The notes under the pieces are model-generated. The model saw nothing but the letters and a program-made list of their open reading frames with translations, searched no databases and was not told the DNA's origin. Positions 53,427 through 62,397 of a stretch of 64,000 bases of DNA are shown here, in pieces; positions within the stretch are counted from its first letter, which is position 1; each line of letters begins with the position of its first letter. This DNA comes from Caulobacteraceae bacterium (GTDB lineage Bacteria; Pseudomonadota; Alphaproteobacteria; Caulobacterales; Caulobacteraceae). The stretch covers positions 1 through 64,000 of the forward strand of contig CANJPZ010000008.1 of assembly GCA_947476325.1 (NCBI GenBank), written 5' to 3'. A program made the position numbers and the translations under genes.

Positions 53427-54533
53427 CTACTTCGGCTGGTTCTCGGTCATCTGGCATCCGCCGATGCCGCCGGCCTGGCTGCACAGGATGATGTCGAACG
53501 GAGCCGGCTCGCCCAGGGCGTACTGGATGACAAAGCCCGGAGTTCCGTCAGCGCAGGCCACCTCGATATAGGCGTAGCGGGCGCTGGCGCCGCGGCTGCG
53601 GGCGTTGTTCACGTCACAGCTGGAATAGTTCTTCGACACGTTCTTGGCGTTCTTCAGCTGGTCGGTCAGGGCCGGATAGACCGCGTTGTTGTTCGACATG
53701 GCGCAGCGATAGCCCTCGGTGAAGGCGCGCAGGCAGTTGACGACGGTGGTCTTGGCCGGGGTCTTGAGGATGACGGCGCTGTCGGCGCGGTTGTCGCAGC
53801 CGATTTCGATGGCTTCATAGGGGCTGTCGGCCTTGGCGGCGAAGGCGCCGAACTTGGAGACGTTGCAGTCAAAGCCACCGGACTTGGCGGTGGTGGTGTA
53901 ACCAGCGCGAAGCGAGGCGGTGGCGGCGACCGCGTCGGTCAGGGTGCAGCCCGAGCCCAGGGTGGTGGCGTTGATGCAGGCGATCTGGCTCTTGAAGGCG
54001 CCGCTGGCGTCGGCCTTGATCATGAAGCCGGAATTGTCCGAGCAGGCATATTCGAAATACATCGACCCGTCCGAGGTGGCGCCGACGAAGCGGTCCTTGG
54101 TGACGGTGCAGGGCTTTTCAGCCTTGGTCGCCAGATCCTTGAACGGGGCCATGTTGGCTTCCGGCGTGGTCAGGGCGCAGCGCGAGGCCGCGGCCAGGCT
54201 TTCCAGCGCAAGACACGGCGTCACGGTGACGGCCGAGGTCGCGGTCTGGGGGACGGCGGCGTTGACGAAGGCGCCGACGCCGCTCTGGCAGGCGACTTCA
54301 TAGAGGTCGGCGTTGGAGGCCGCGCCCATGACCTTGGCCTGGGTGACCGTGCAGCCCTTGGTTCCCCGGTCGAGCAGGGGCTGCAGCAATTTGGTCAGGT
54401 CTTCCTGCGCCATGCCTGTTCCGGCGGCGGCGCGGGCCGGCGCCTTGGCGGCCGGTGTCTGAGCGCTGGCCGAGTGGCTGTAGATGAATAGCCCGAGGCT
54501 CATGGCCACCAGAGCGGAAATCAGGACTCGCAT
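53427..54533 (-). CDS. Secreted cysteine-rich protein of four tandem repeats
   Basis: 368 residues with a signal peptide (LVAMSLGLFIYSHSASA|QTP). The rest is four repeats of about 82 residues, each with four cysteines: C61, C82, C107, C119; C142, C164, C186, C196; C223, C246, C267, C277; C306, C327, C351, C360. Each unit has a C-x-V start (GCTVTQAKVMGA, PCTVTKDRFVGA, DCNVSKFGAF, SCDVNNARSRGA), then E-x-AC or I-x-GC and a C-x8-11-C pair. The first-to-first spacings are 81, 81 and 83 residues, which suggests two disulfides per unit. No known domain is recognised. It ends in a terminator shared with pgsA. Confidence 0.75.
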   Translation of the reverse strand: MRVLISALVAMSLGLFIYSHSASAQTPAAKAPARAAAGTGMAQEDLTKLLQPLLDRGTKGCTVTQAKVMGAASNADLYEVACQSGVGAFVNAAVPQTATSAVTVTPCLALESLAAASRCALTTPEANMAPFKDLATKAEKPCTVTKDRFVGATSDGSMYFEYACSDNSGFMIKADASGAFKSQIACINATTLGSGCTLTDAVAATASLRAGYTTTAKSGGFDCNVSKFGAFAAKADSPYEAIEIGCDNRADSAVILKTPAKTTVVNCLRAFTEGYRCAMSNNNAVYPALTDQLKNAKNVSKNYSSCDVNNARSRGASARYAYIEVACADGTPGFVIQYALGEPAPFDIILCSQAGGIGGCQMTENQPK

Positions 54534-54659
54534 GGCGAGCACCCTCCAATAAAACGAAACGTCCCTGAGGTCCCTTAACGCCCTCAAGGGGCGGTGCGTC
54601 AAGTTTTGGGTTGGCGTGCGCGGCAAAGCAGACAATGTGGCGGGCCAGAGGAGATGCTT

Positions 54660-55436
54660 ATGACCGACCATATCAAGATCGCCATGGACGACGGGGTTCT
54701 GATCCTGACCATGAACCGGCCCGACAAGAAGAATGCCCTGTCCAACGACATGTACCGGCGTCTGGCCGAGGCGGTCGAGGAAGCCCAGGCCGATCCGGCG
54801 ATTCGCGCCGTGCTGATCCAGGGCGAGGGCGGGGTGTTCACCGCCGGCAACGACCTGTCCGATTTCGCGGCCGTCTCGTCCGGCGAAGCCAAGGGGACGC
54901 GCTATGGCAGCGTGTTCATCGACACCATCGGGCGGGCGCAAAAGCCGCTGATCGCAGCGGTGAACGGCATCGCGGTGGGCATCGGCGTGACCATGCTGCT
55001 GCACTGCGACCTGGTGTATGTGGCCGAGGATGCGCGGCTGTCGACGCCGTTCGTCAATCTGGGCCTGGTGCCGGAAGCGGCCTCCAGCCTGCTGCTGCCG
55101 GCCCGCATCGGCCATGCGCGGGCCTTTGCCATGTTCGCGCTGGGCGAGGTGGTTCTGGGGTCAAAGGCCGCCGAGATCGGCCTGGCCAACCAGGCCCTGC
55201 CGGCCGCCGAAGTGCAGGCCGCGGCCCTGGCCGCCGCCAGGGCCGTCGCCAAGCGCCCGCTCGGCTCGGTGATGGCCACCAAGCGCCTGATGCGCGACAC
55301 CGCCGCCATCGCCGCGGTCATGGAGGCCGAGGGCAAGCTGTTCACCGAGCGGCTGAAAACCGCCGAGGCGGCCGAGGCCTTCGCCGCCTTCGCCGAGCGC
55401 CGGGCGCCGGACTTCACCAAGGTCGCCGCCTCGTAA
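54660..55436 (+). CDS. Enoyl-CoA hydratase/isomerase (crotonase) family protein
   Basis: A 258-residue crotonase. The N-terminal motif NRPDKKNALSNDMYRRLAEA, GVFTAGNDLSDFAAV (oxyanion hole) and AAVNGIAVGIGVTMLLHCDL are all present, and the glutamate usually needed for hydratase chemistry is in GLVPEAASSLLLPARIG. The GNDLSDF form rather than GADI resembles ECH/PaaG-like isomerase subgroups; the substrate is unknown. GAGGAG lies 5 to 7 bases before the ATG at 54660 or 54654. It is divergent from the four-repeat gene. Confidence 0.9.
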   Translation: MTDHIKIAMDDGVLILTMNRPDKKNALSNDMYRRLAEAVEEAQADPAIRAVLIQGEGGVFTAGNDLSDFAAVSSGEAKGTRYGSVFIDTIGRAQKPLIAAVNGIAVGIGVTMLLHCDLVYVAEDARLSTPFVNLGLVPEAASSLLLPARIGHARAFAMFALGEVVLGSKAAEIGLANQALPAAEVQAAALAAARAVAKRPLGSVMATKRLMRDTAAIAAVMEAEGKLFTERLKTAEAAEAFAAFAERRAPDFTKVAAS

Positions 55437-55445
55437 GGGCGCGTC

Positions 55446-55784
55446 TCAGGACTTTCTGCGGGCCGCCACGGCGATCGCCTTGCTGGCCCAGATGGCCAGT
55501 TCATCGGGGTCTTCGAGCACGTCCTCGGGCACGGTCATGTAGGCCATGGGCTTTTTGCCCGAGTCCTCGCCGTAGGGGTTGAACGGGGTCGATCCGCAGG
55601 CTTCGAAGTCGGCGCGGTTGGTCTCGTCGACCTTGAGGTAGAAACGGTACTCGCTGTCGATCAGGCCGAAGATCGGCCCGCCGGCATAGAGCCCTGCGCC
55701 GCCGAAGAACTTTTTCGAGACCACCGGCCCGCAGCGTTCCAGCTGTTCCAGCACATAGTCGATATAGGCCTGCGAGACCGCCAC
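55446..55784 (-). CDS. TfoX/Sxy family N-terminal domain protein
   Basis: A 112-residue protein of the TfoX N-terminal family: FFGGAGLYAGGPIFGLIDSE, RFYLKVDETNRADFEACG and KPMAYMTVPEDVLEDPDEL are the recognisable strands. In other species TfoX links to competence regulation, but the short N-terminal-only forms have no assigned function. It begins with GTG at 55784, 3 bases past the MFS transporter stop, so the two are cotranscribed. Confidence 0.88.
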   Translation of the reverse strand: MAVSQAYIDYVLEQLERCGPVVSKKFFGGAGLYAGGPIFGLIDSEYRFYLKVDETNRADFEACGSTPFNPYGEDSGKKPMAYMTVPEDVLEDPDELAIWASKAIAVAARRKS

Positions 55785-55787
55785 CGG

Positions 55788-57080
55788 TCAGTCGCCGGTC
55801 AGCTTGTCGGCCTTGCGCAGGGCCGGGAACAGGCGCGACCAGGTGCCGGTGACAATCAGGGCGCCGACGCCGCCGAACACCGCCGCGCCGACCGGACCGA
55901 TGATCCGGGCCACAACGCCGCTCTCGAATTCGCCCAGTTCGTTGGAGGCGCCGATGAACAGGCTGGAGACCGCCGCCACCCGTCCGCGCATCGAATCGGG
56001 GGTGACGATCTGCACCAGGGTCTGGCGCACATAGACGCTCAGCATGTCGGCGCCGCCCAGAATGGCCAGGGCGCCCATGGACAGGGGCAGGGATTTCGAG
56101 ACGCCGAACACCACTGTGGCGGCGCCGAAGATGGCCACGCCAGTAAAGATCGCCTGGCCCGCCTTTCGCTTCACGGGGCGGCCGGCAAGGTAGAAGGCGA
56201 CCAGGGTCGCGCCCACGCCCGGCATGGCGCGCAGCAGGCCATAGGCCATGGCCCGCTCATCCGGCCGCAGCGGCAGAACGTCGGCGGCGAACACCGGCAA
56301 CAGGGCGGTCGCCCCGCCCAGCAACACGGCGAACAGATCCAGTGAAATGGCGCCCAGCACGATCTTCTGGCCCCAGACATAGGCCAGGCCTTCCTTCATC
56401 ATCTCCCAGCGCGAGCCGCCGTGCCGGTCAGGCCGGGTCTTGCCCTTGATCAGCATCAGGCAGCCGACGGCGATGACGTAGAGGCCGGCCGAGACGATGT
56501 AGGCCCAGCCCGCCGCCTCATCTATGGGCCCGAACCGCGCCGCTGTGGCCAGCACCGCGCCGCCGATCACCGGCCCGACGATGGTCGCCGTCTGCCAGGA
56601 CAGGGAGTTCCAGGCCAGGGCCCGGGGCATCAACTCGCGCGGCACCAGCATGGGTGCGAGAGCTCCGCCGGCCGGCGCGATAAAGGCGCGCGAACAGCCG
56701 AACGCGGCGGCGATGACGAAAATAGGCCACAGCATCGGGTGGCTGAAACCCAGGAAGGCCAGAACCAGGGTGGAGATCAGATCGGCGCCCAGCGACAGGA
56801 CCATGATCTTGCGCCGGTCATAATGGTCGGCGGCGTGACCCGAGATCAGCACCAGTCCCAGCACCGGCAGGAACTGGATCAGCCCGACCATGCCCAGGCT
56901 GAAGGACGCCTCCTTGACGTCGGCCCCGGCCCCGCGCGCCAGGTTGTAGATCTGCCAGGCGATGGTGGTGGCCTGGACCTGGACGCCCATGGTCGCCAGA
57001 AACCGCGCCCCGATGAACATCATGTAGGACCGCTGGGCGAGCAGCTGGCGAGTCTCGGAAGGGGCGGAAAGGTCGGTCAT
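55788..57080 (-). CDS. MFS transporter (MFS_3/EntS-like exporter)
   Basis: A 430-residue transporter with 12 predicted helices in two halves. GHAADHYDRRKIMVLSLGAD is the loop 2-3 MFS signature, repeated with weaker conservation around LAGRPVKRKAGQAIFTGVAI in the second half. The whole is like the EntS-type family of exporters that export siderophores or other metabolites. The start MTDLSAPS at 57080 is chosen; the frame continues 41 codons upstream but those codons are shared with the GNAT promoter region. The substrate is unknown. Confidence 0.88.
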   Translation of the reverse strand: MTDLSAPSETRQLLAQRSYMMFIGARFLATMGVQVQATTIAWQIYNLARGAGADVKEASFSLGMVGLIQFLPVLGLVLISGHAADHYDRRKIMVLSLGADLISTLVLAFLGFSHPMLWPIFVIAAAFGCSRAFIAPAGGALAPMLVPRELMPRALAWNSLSWQTATIVGPVIGGAVLATAARFGPIDEAAGWAYIVSAGLYVIAVGCLMLIKGKTRPDRHGGSRWEMMKEGLAYVWGQKIVLGAISLDLFAVLLGGATALLPVFAADVLPLRPDERAMAYGLLRAMPGVGATLVAFYLAGRPVKRKAGQAIFTGVAIFGAATVVFGVSKSLPLSMGALAILGGADMLSVYVRQTLVQIVTPDSMRGRVAAVSSLFIGASNELGEFESGVVARIIGPVGAAVFGGVGALIVTGTWSRLFPALRKADKLTGD

Positions 57081-57180
57081 TTGAGCGGGCGACCATGCGA
57101 CGGATTTGGCCGCTGCGGCAAGAGCCAGCGCCGGGCCGCGATTGACGGAGGGGCGCACACCCACTATCGCGCGCCGACCC

Positions 57181-57675
57181 ATGAGCAAGCTGCCCCCCAT
57201 CACCCTCGAACAGCCCGAGGATTTCGCCGTCGTCGAAAGCCTGATCGACCAGGCGTTCGGCCCTGGTCGCTATGCGAAATCCGCCGAGCGTCTGCGCGAG
57301 GGGAACTCCCATCTGGCCGGCGTGTCGGTGGTGGCCCGCGAGGGCGGCGCCATCGTCGGCTGCGCGCGCATGTGGCCGGTGAAGGTCGGCGATCGGCCCG
57401 CCGTTCTGCTGGGCCCCTTCGCCGTCGCCGATGAACAGCGCAACAAGGGCCTGGGTCTGGCGCTGGTGCAGGCGGCCTGCAAGGCGGCGGCGGACGCCGG
57501 TCACGCCCTGGTCATCCTGGTCGGCGATGCGAAATTCTTCGCCCGGGCCAAGTTTGAACCGGTAGATCCGAAAGCGGTATTCTTTCCCGGTCCTGTCGAT
57601 ATGCGCCGGGTTCTGACCCTGGCGCTGAAGCCCGGCGCTGCCGATGGGCTGGGCGGCGCGGTCACCCGGCCCTAG
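57181..57675 (+). CDS. GNAT-family N-acetyltransferase
   Basis: A 164-residue acetyltransferase. Motif A of the fold is LLGPFAVADEQRNKGLGLAL (acetyl-CoA loop RNKGLG), and GHALVILVGDAKFFARAKFE is the usual YhbS/YjbC-type segment. The start at 57181 has a CTATCG sequence 10 bases upstream and no ribosome binding site. It is followed, 50 bases on, by the DUF1285-NUDIX-cca operon. The substrate is unknown. Confidence 0.88.
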   Translation: MSKLPPITLEQPEDFAVVESLIDQAFGPGRYAKSAERLREGNSHLAGVSVVAREGGAIVGCARMWPVKVGDRPAVLLGPFAVADEQRNKGLGLALVQAACKAAADAGHALVILVGDAKFFARAKFEPVDPKAVFFPGPVDMRRVLTLALKPGAADGLGGAVTRP

Positions 57676-57713
57676 GGCTGCGCATCGCGCTTTGCACGGC
57701 GCGGCAATCACGC

Positions 57714-57719
57714 TTAGCT
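57714..57719 (+). promoter_or_regulatory. -10 box of likely leaderless DUF1285 operon transcript
   Basis: TTAGCT lies exactly 7 bases before the ATG of the DUF1285 gene. GAGG occurs inside those 7 bases but too close to the start to act as a Shine-Dalgarno sequence. Confidence 0.35.
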
Positions 57720-57726
57720 GAGGTCC

Positions 57727-58278
57727 ATGAGCCTCAAGGGTCTGGAGACCGTCACGGAAGCTGCAACGACGGCGGGCAAACGCGGCCTGCCGCCGGTTCA
57801 CCTGTGGAACCCGCCCAACTGCGGCGAGATCGACATCGTCATCAAGCGGAATGGCCTGTGGTTCCACGAAGGCACGCCGATCGGGCGCGAGGCGCTGGTG
57901 CGGCTGTTCTCGACGGTGCTGCGCAAGGACGCCGACGGCATCTATCTTGTCACTCCGGTCGAGAAGATGAAGATAACGGTCGAGGATGCGCCCTTCATCG
58001 CCGTGCGCGTCGACCGGGTGGGCGAGGCGCTGGTCTTCACCACCAACGTCGGCGACATGGTCGAGGCCGGGCCCGACAACGCCATCCGCGTCGAGATGGA
58101 CGCAGCGACCGGCGAGCCCCGCCCTTACATCCACGTGCGGCGCGGACTGGACGCCCTGATCGCCCGGCCGGTGTTCTATGAGCTGGTCGAGATGGCCAGC
58201 CTTCGCGACGGCGAGGCGGGTCACCGCCACTATGTGAGCTCCAACGGCGTGTGGTTTCCCGTCGGGCCTGTTCAATGA
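57727..58278 (+). CDS. DUF1285 family protein
   Basis: A 183-residue protein with the DUF1285 pattern: VHLWNPPNCGEIDIVIKRNG, LWFHEGTPIGREALVRLFST, ADGIYLVTPVEKMKITVEDA and RHYVSSNGVWFPVGPV. It has no known activity. Its stop overlaps the NUDIX start as ATGA, starting a tight operon of four genes (DUF1285, NUDIX, DUF6111, cca), an arrangement found in many alphaproteobacteria. Confidence 0.9.
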   Translation: MSLKGLETVTEAATTAGKRGLPPVHLWNPPNCGEIDIVIKRNGLWFHEGTPIGREALVRLFSTVLRKDADGIYLVTPVEKMKITVEDAPFIAVRVDRVGEALVFTTNVGDMVEAGPDNAIRVEMDAATGEPRPYIHVRRGLDALIARPVFYELVEMASLRDGEAGHRHYVSSNGVWFPVGPVQ

Positions 58279-58904
58279 CACCGCTGCGCACGAGGGTCAG
58301 GGCGGTGCTCGATCCGCTGTCGGACGTCCACGCGGTGGCCGGACAGTCTGACTATGATCTCAATCCCTGGGCCCGGCCGGACGAGGCCGCCGCCAGCGCG
58401 TTGAAACCGGCGGCGGTTCTGGTGCCCATCGTCGAACATTCCGCGGGACCAAGCCTGCTGCTCACCCGCCGCTCGGATTCGCTGCGCAAGCACACCGGCC
58501 AGATCGCCTTTCCGGGCGGCCGGTGCGATCCGGGCGAATCGGTCGCCGAAACGGCGCTTCGCGAGGCAGAGGAAGAGGTCGGCCTGTCGCGCGATTTCGT
58601 CGAGGTGGCCGGCCAGCTGACGCCGTACGAGACGGTCACGGGCTATGTGGTCACCCCGGTGGTCGCCTTTGTGCGGCCAGGCTTTACCCTGACCCTGAAC
58701 GCCGACGAGGTCGCCGCAGCCTTTGAGGCGCCCTTCGACTTCCTCATGGATGCCGCCAACCATATGCGCCACTATCGCGAGCCGACCGGGGGAGGGCCCA
58801 AGCGCTATTTCTACGCCATGACCTATGAAGACCATTACATCTGGGGCGCCACTGCCGGCATGCTGCGCGGCTTTCATGACCGGCTGCATGGAGCGAACGG
58901 ATGA
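58275..58904 (+). CDS. NUDIX hydrolase, CoA pyrophosphatase type
   Basis: 209 residues. The NUDIX box is GGRCDPGESVAETALREAEE followed by EVGL (G-x5-E-x7-R-E-U-x-E-E-x-G-U), and upstream LLLTRRSDSLRKHTGQIAFP is the CoA-pyrophosphatase (NudL/Pcd1) signature. The C-terminus has YFYAMTYEDHYIWGATAGML. It probably hydrolyses CoA or related dinucleotides; the precise substrate is inferred. The start overlaps the DUF1285 stop and its stop overlaps the next start as ATGA. Confidence 0.92.
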   Translation: MTPLRTRVRAVLDPLSDVHAVAGQSDYDLNPWARPDEAAASALKPAAVLVPIVEHSAGPSLLLTRRSDSLRKHTGQIAFPGGRCDPGESVAETALREAEEEVGLSRDFVEVAGQLTPYETVTGYVVTPVVAFVRPGFTLTLNADEVAAAFEAPFDFLMDAANHMRHYREPTGGGPKRYFYAMTYEDHYIWGATAGMLRGFHDRLHGANG

Positions 58905-59155
58905 TCAGGTTCTTATGCCGGCTGCTGCTGATCGCCCTGCCGTTCGTCGTCTGGTACGTCTGGTCCCATATCGACCAGAAGCGCGGCAATCCGAAACGTA
59001 CAGCACCGCGGGTCTGGCTGGCGGCGATAGGTCTGCTTTTGGTCGCCGCCTCCCTGCTGGTTACCGGCCTGATCGGCACGGCCAACGACAAGAACGCCAC
59101 CTATGTGCCGGTTGAGACCGCCCCGAACGGGACCCTGGTTCCAGGACCCCGCTGA
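58901..59155 (+). CDS. DUF6111-like small membrane protein
   Basis: An 84-residue protein with two hydrophobic segments (LLLIALPFVVWYVWSH and WLAAIGLLLVAASLLVTGLI) joined by a charged loop, and a tail YVPVETAPNGTLVPGPR that fits the YVPxxxxxGxxVPG ending of DUF6111. It lies inside the NUDIX-cca operon, with a 4-base overlap at its start and a 4-base gap to cca. Function is unknown. Confidence 0.8.
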   Translation: MIRFLCRLLLIALPFVVWYVWSHIDQKRGNPKRTAPRVWLAAIGLLLVAASLLVTGLIGTANDKNATYVPVETAPNGTLVPGPR

Positions 59156-59159
59156 CGCC

Positions 59160-60356
59160 ATGACCCAGCGCCTCACCGGTCAGGACTGGATGATCGCAGC
59201 CAACACCCGCGCCGTCTTTGCCGCGCTGGAGGCGGCGGGCGGGCCCGGCTGCGCCCGCTTTGTCGGCGGCTGCGTGCGCAATACCCTGATGGGCAAGCCG
59301 GTGGACGACATCGACATCGCCACGGTGCTGCATCCAGAGGCGGTGATCGCCGCCCTGGACACAGCCGGCATCAAGCATGTTCCCACCGGTCTCGAACACG
59401 GAACCGTCACGGCGATCAGCGGCGGCAAGCCCTTTGAGGTGACCACCCTGCGCCACGATGTATCCACTGACGGGCGCAACGCCACGGTCGCCTTCACCGA
59501 TGACTGGGCGCAGGACGCCGCCCGACGGGATTTCCGGTTCAACGCGCTCTACGCCGACCTGAGGGGTGAGATTGTTGATCCGGTCGGCGATGGGGTGGAT
59601 GATGCCCTGGCGGGCCGGGTGATCTTTGTCGGCGATCCGCAGACCCGCATCCGGGAGGACTACCTTCGCATCCTGCGGTTTTTCCGCTTTTTTGCCTGGT
59701 ACGGACGCGGCGAACCCGACGCCGCTGCGCTGGAGGCCTGTGCGGCCCTCAAGGACGGCATGAGACGGCTTTCAGCCGAACGGATTTCCAAGGAATTGCT
59801 GAAACTGCTGGCCGCCGAAGCGCCCGGCCGGGCGGTCGCCCTGATGATCTCGACGGGCGTTCTGGCGGCCTTCGCGCCCGAAGCCGGAAACCTGGACCGG
59901 TTCGCCGAGGTATTGAGCGGTCCGCCAGACGCCGTGCTGAGGCTGGCGGCCCTGCTGCCGGACGATGCGGTCCTGGCGCGCGGCGTGGCCGAGCGCCTGC
60001 GTCTGTCCAACGCCCAGCGCGACCGGCTGGTCGCCGCCCTGGGGTCCGGTCCGGTCCTGTCCGCCAACATGACGGATGCCGCCGCCCGCCAGCAGCTCTA
60101 CCGGATTGGCGCCCAGGCCTTTGGCGACCGCCTTCACCTGGCCGGTCAGGCCAGCCAGCGTCTGCTCGATCTTGCCGCCGCCTGGCGCAAACCCGAACTG
60201 CCGGTCGGCGGCGAGGATGTGGCCGCTCTCGGCGTGCCAAAGGGCCCGATGGTCGGCGAAATCCTGCGGACCCTGGGGGCCTGGTGGATCGAAAACGACT
60301 TTCCGGCGGACCGCAGGGCAGTGCTCAAGCGCCTGTCTGAAATCGTTTCAGCCTAG
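59160..60356 (+). CDS. cca: CCA tRNA nucleotidyltransferase (poly(A) polymerase family)
   Basis: A 398-residue class II nucleotidyltransferase. The N-terminal head has [20 protein letters not shown] (the GGxVRD-like helical turn and the DxD metal motif), [20 protein letters not shown] and [20 protein letters not shown]; the nucleotide-selecting EDxLRxxRFxRF motif is [20 protein letters not shown]. It adds or repairs the tRNA 3' CCA. The start overlaps nothing but sits 4 bases past the DUF6111 stop; its stop overlaps convergent hemF by 4 bases. Confidence 0.93.
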   Translation: MTQRLTGQDWMIAANTRAVFAALEAAGGPGCARFVGGCVRNTLMGKPVDDIDIATVLHPEAVIAALDTAGIKHVPTGLEHGTVTAISGGKPFEVTTLRHDVSTDGRNATVAFTDDWAQDAARRDFRFNALYADLRGEIVDPVGDGVDDALAGRVIFVGDPQTRIREDYLRILRFFRFFAWYGRGEPDAAALEACAALKDGMRRLSAERISKELLKLLAAEAPGRAVALMISTGVLAAFAPEAGNLDRFAEVLSGPPDAVLRLAALLPDDAVLARGVAERLRLSNAQRDRLVAALGSGPVLSANMTDAAARQQLYRIGAQAFGDRLHLAGQASQRLLDLAAAWRKPELPVGGEDVAALGVPKGPMVGEILRTLGAWWIENDFPADRRAVLKRLSEIVSA

Positions 60357-61222
60357 GGCCACTTCACCACGGGGGGCATGGACGACAGGATGCTGTCGAT
60401 GTTGCCGCCGGTCTTCAGGCCGAACATCGTGCCGCGGTCGTAGAGCAGATTGAATTCGACATAACGGCCGCGCCGGATCAGCTGCTCCTCGCGATCCTCA
60501 GGCGTCCACGGTTCGTCCATCCGGTGACGCACGATCTTTGGATAGATGTTGAGGAACGCCTCGCCCACGTCACGGGTGAAGGCGAAGTCGCGGTCGTGGT
60601 CGCCGGAATTGTGACGGTCGTAAAAGATGCCGCCGATGCCGCGCGGCTCGTTGCGGTGCGCGAGGAAGAAATACTCGTCGCACCAGGCCTTGTACTTTGC
60701 GTGCCAGTCCGGGTGGTGCGGATCGCAGGCGGCCTTCATGGCGGCGTGGAAGACGACGGCGTCAGGCGCCTCCTGGCTGCGCTGGGAATCCAGCACCGGC
60801 GTCAGGTCTGCGCCGCCGCCGAACCAGCTGTCTTCGCCGGCGCAGATAAAGCGGGTGTTCATATGCACAGCCGGCACGCGCGGATTGACCGGATGGACGA
60901 TAAGGCTGATGCCGGTGGCGAAAAAGGTCTGGCCTTCCTTGCCGGGCATGATCTGGGCCATCTGCTCGGTAACGGGGCCGTGCACCAGGCTCACGTGGAC
61001 GCCGGCCTTTTCGAACAGCCGGCCATGCAGCATGCCCATGACCCCGCCGCCGCCGGCGGGCCGGCCCCAGGGGGTCAGCACGAACTTGCCCGGCTCGCCG
61101 GGGTACAGTTCCGGCGGCGCCTCGGCCTCAAGTTTTTCGAAAGCGGCGGTGATCCGGTTGCGCAGCGAGTCGAACCAGGCCTTGGCGGCGTCTTGTCGCA
61201 GGGTCAGGGTTTGTGTGGGCAT
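60353..61222 (-). CDS. hemF: Oxygen-dependent coproporphyrinogen III oxidase
   Basis: Aerobic decarboxylation of coproporphyrinogen III to protoporphyrinogen IX in haem synthesis. The 289-residue protein has the HemF segments [19 protein letters not shown]-like [37 protein letters not shown] and [20 protein letters not shown] near the end. The preceding trmL gene ends 14 bases away, so the pair may be cotranscribed. The convergent 3' end overlaps cca by 4 bases. Confidence 0.97.
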   Translation of the reverse strand: MPTQTLTLRQDAAKAWFDSLRNRITAAFEKLEAEAPPELYPGEPGKFVLTPWGRPAGGGGVMGMLHGRLFEKAGVHVSLVHGPVTEQMAQIMPGKEGQTFFATGISLIVHPVNPRVPAVHMNTRFICAGEDSWFGGGADLTPVLDSQRSQEAPDAVVFHAAMKAACDPHHPDWHAKYKAWCDEYFFLAHRNEPRGIGGIFYDRHNSGDHDRDFAFTRDVGEAFLNIYPKIVRHRMDEPWTPEDREEQLIRRGRYVEFNLLYDRGTMFGLKTGGNIDSILSSMPPVVKWP

Positions 61223-61236
61223 TTTGGCGATAAACC

Positions 61237-61698
61237 CTAATCGGCAATCGAAGGAAAGCCGTCCGTTTGCCTCAGGGCTTCACCCAGGGCCATGGCTGCA
61301 GCCTTGGTCACATTCAGCGATCGGCCGCGAATGGGAATGAACAATGCTGCGTCCGCCGCGGCATGGACTTCGTCTGGAACACCGGCGCTTTCACGCCCAA
61401 ACAGCAGCGTATCCCCAGCCTGGAAGGAAAAATCGACGTAAGGCCGGGCCGAACGGGTGGTGAAAAGCACCAGCCGGCCGAGTTTGCGCGCCGGGTGATT
61501 CAGAAAATCTTCCCAGGAATCATGGTGCTCGAGGTCGACCTGATCGACGTAATCCATGGCCACGCGACGCAGGGATTTGTCGGAAAGCGGGAACCCGCAG
61601 GGCTCGATCACCTCCAGCGTCACCCCCAAACAGGCGGCGAGACGAATGGCCGCGCCAACGTTTTGCGGAATGTCTGGTTGAAAAAGACACAGACGCAT
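61237..61698 (-). CDS. trmL: tRNA (cytidine34-2'-O)-methyltransferase
   Basis: SPOUT-class methyltransferase of 153 residues. The start [20 protein letters not shown], the mid segment [20 protein letters not shown] and [20 protein letters not shown] followed by LFIPI make the knotted SAM site; the product methylates the wobble ribose of tRNA-Leu in E. coli. The length is right for TrmL (YibK). It lies directly upstream of hemF and divergent from petA. Confidence 0.94.
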   Translation of the reverse strand: MRLCLFQPDIPQNVGAAIRLAACLGVTLEVIEPCGFPLSDKSLRRVAMDYVDQVDLEHHDSWEDFLNHPARKLGRLVLFTTRSARPYVDFSFQAGDTLLFGRESAGVPDEVHAAADAALFIPIRGRSLNVTKAAAMALGEALRQTDGFPSIAD

Positions 61699-61849
61699 TC
61701 TAAGCGAACCCCACGGAACGGCTCAGGCTGCCGATTCCGGGGGGTAGGCCAGTGTGCAGTCGCGCGCAAGCCGCCCATCCGGTATCGGAAAGTGTGGGCT
61801 TGCTGTATGTAGACCGGCCGATTCCGGCCGAATTCCAAGGGGACCAAAG

Positions 61850-62386
61850 GTGGCGGACACCGCGGTACATTCAGGCTCGGACGATCCGAACCGCAGAGAT
61901 TTCATTCATATCGCCGCTTTGGCCGCCGCTGGCGGCGCGGGGGTCATGGTGGCCTGGCCTCTGGTCGACCAGATGAACCCGGCTGCCGACACCCTGGCGC
62001 TGGCGTCCATCGAGTTTGACCTGACCAAGGTCACCGAGGGCATGCAGGTCGTGGTCAAGTGGCGCGGCAAGCCTCTGTTCGTGCGGTATCGCACCAAGGC
62101 TGAGATCGACGCGGCAGTTCACGCCGACAATTCGTCGCTCAAGGACCCCCAGAAGGATGGTGAGCGTCACCTGGAGGGCAAGCCGGAATATCTGGTTCTG
62201 GTCGGCGTCTGCACCCACCTGGGCTGCGTGCCGACCTTCGGCGGTGGTGAATACGGCGGCTGGTTCTGCCCGTGCCACGGCTCGGTCTACGATACGTCCG
62301 GCCGTATTCGCAAAGGCCCGGCCCCCAAGAATCTTGAGGTGCCCGCGGTGGCTGTCCTGTCGGACACCCGGATCAAAGTCGGTTAG
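61850..62386 (+). CDS. petA: Ubiquinol-cytochrome c reductase Rieske iron-sulfur subunit
   Basis: Rieske protein of complex III. From the GTG at 61850 (178 residues) it carries a Tat-type N-terminus, [20 protein letters not shown], then the single membrane helix, and the cluster motifs CTHLGCVP and [10 protein letters not shown] (Cys and His ligands). AAGGGGACC lies 5 bases before the GTG; alternative upstream codons lack similarity. It heads the petABC operon. Confidence 0.95.
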   Translation: MADTAVHSGSDDPNRRDFIHIAALAAAGGAGVMVAWPLVDQMNPAADTLALASIEFDLTKVTEGMQVVVKWRGKPLFVRYRTKAEIDAAVHADNSSLKDPQKDGERHLEGKPEYLVLVGVCTHLGCVPTFGGGEYGGWFCPCHGSVYDTSGRIRKGPAPKNLEVPAVAVLSDTRIKVG

Positions 62387-62397
62387 GGGCGGGGAAA

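Noticed and set aside
56421-57434. A 337-codon plus-strand frame across the MFS transporter and GNAT genes
   Set aside because: It is antisense to the transporter and out of frame with GNAT, with low-complexity basic composition typical of a shadow frame.
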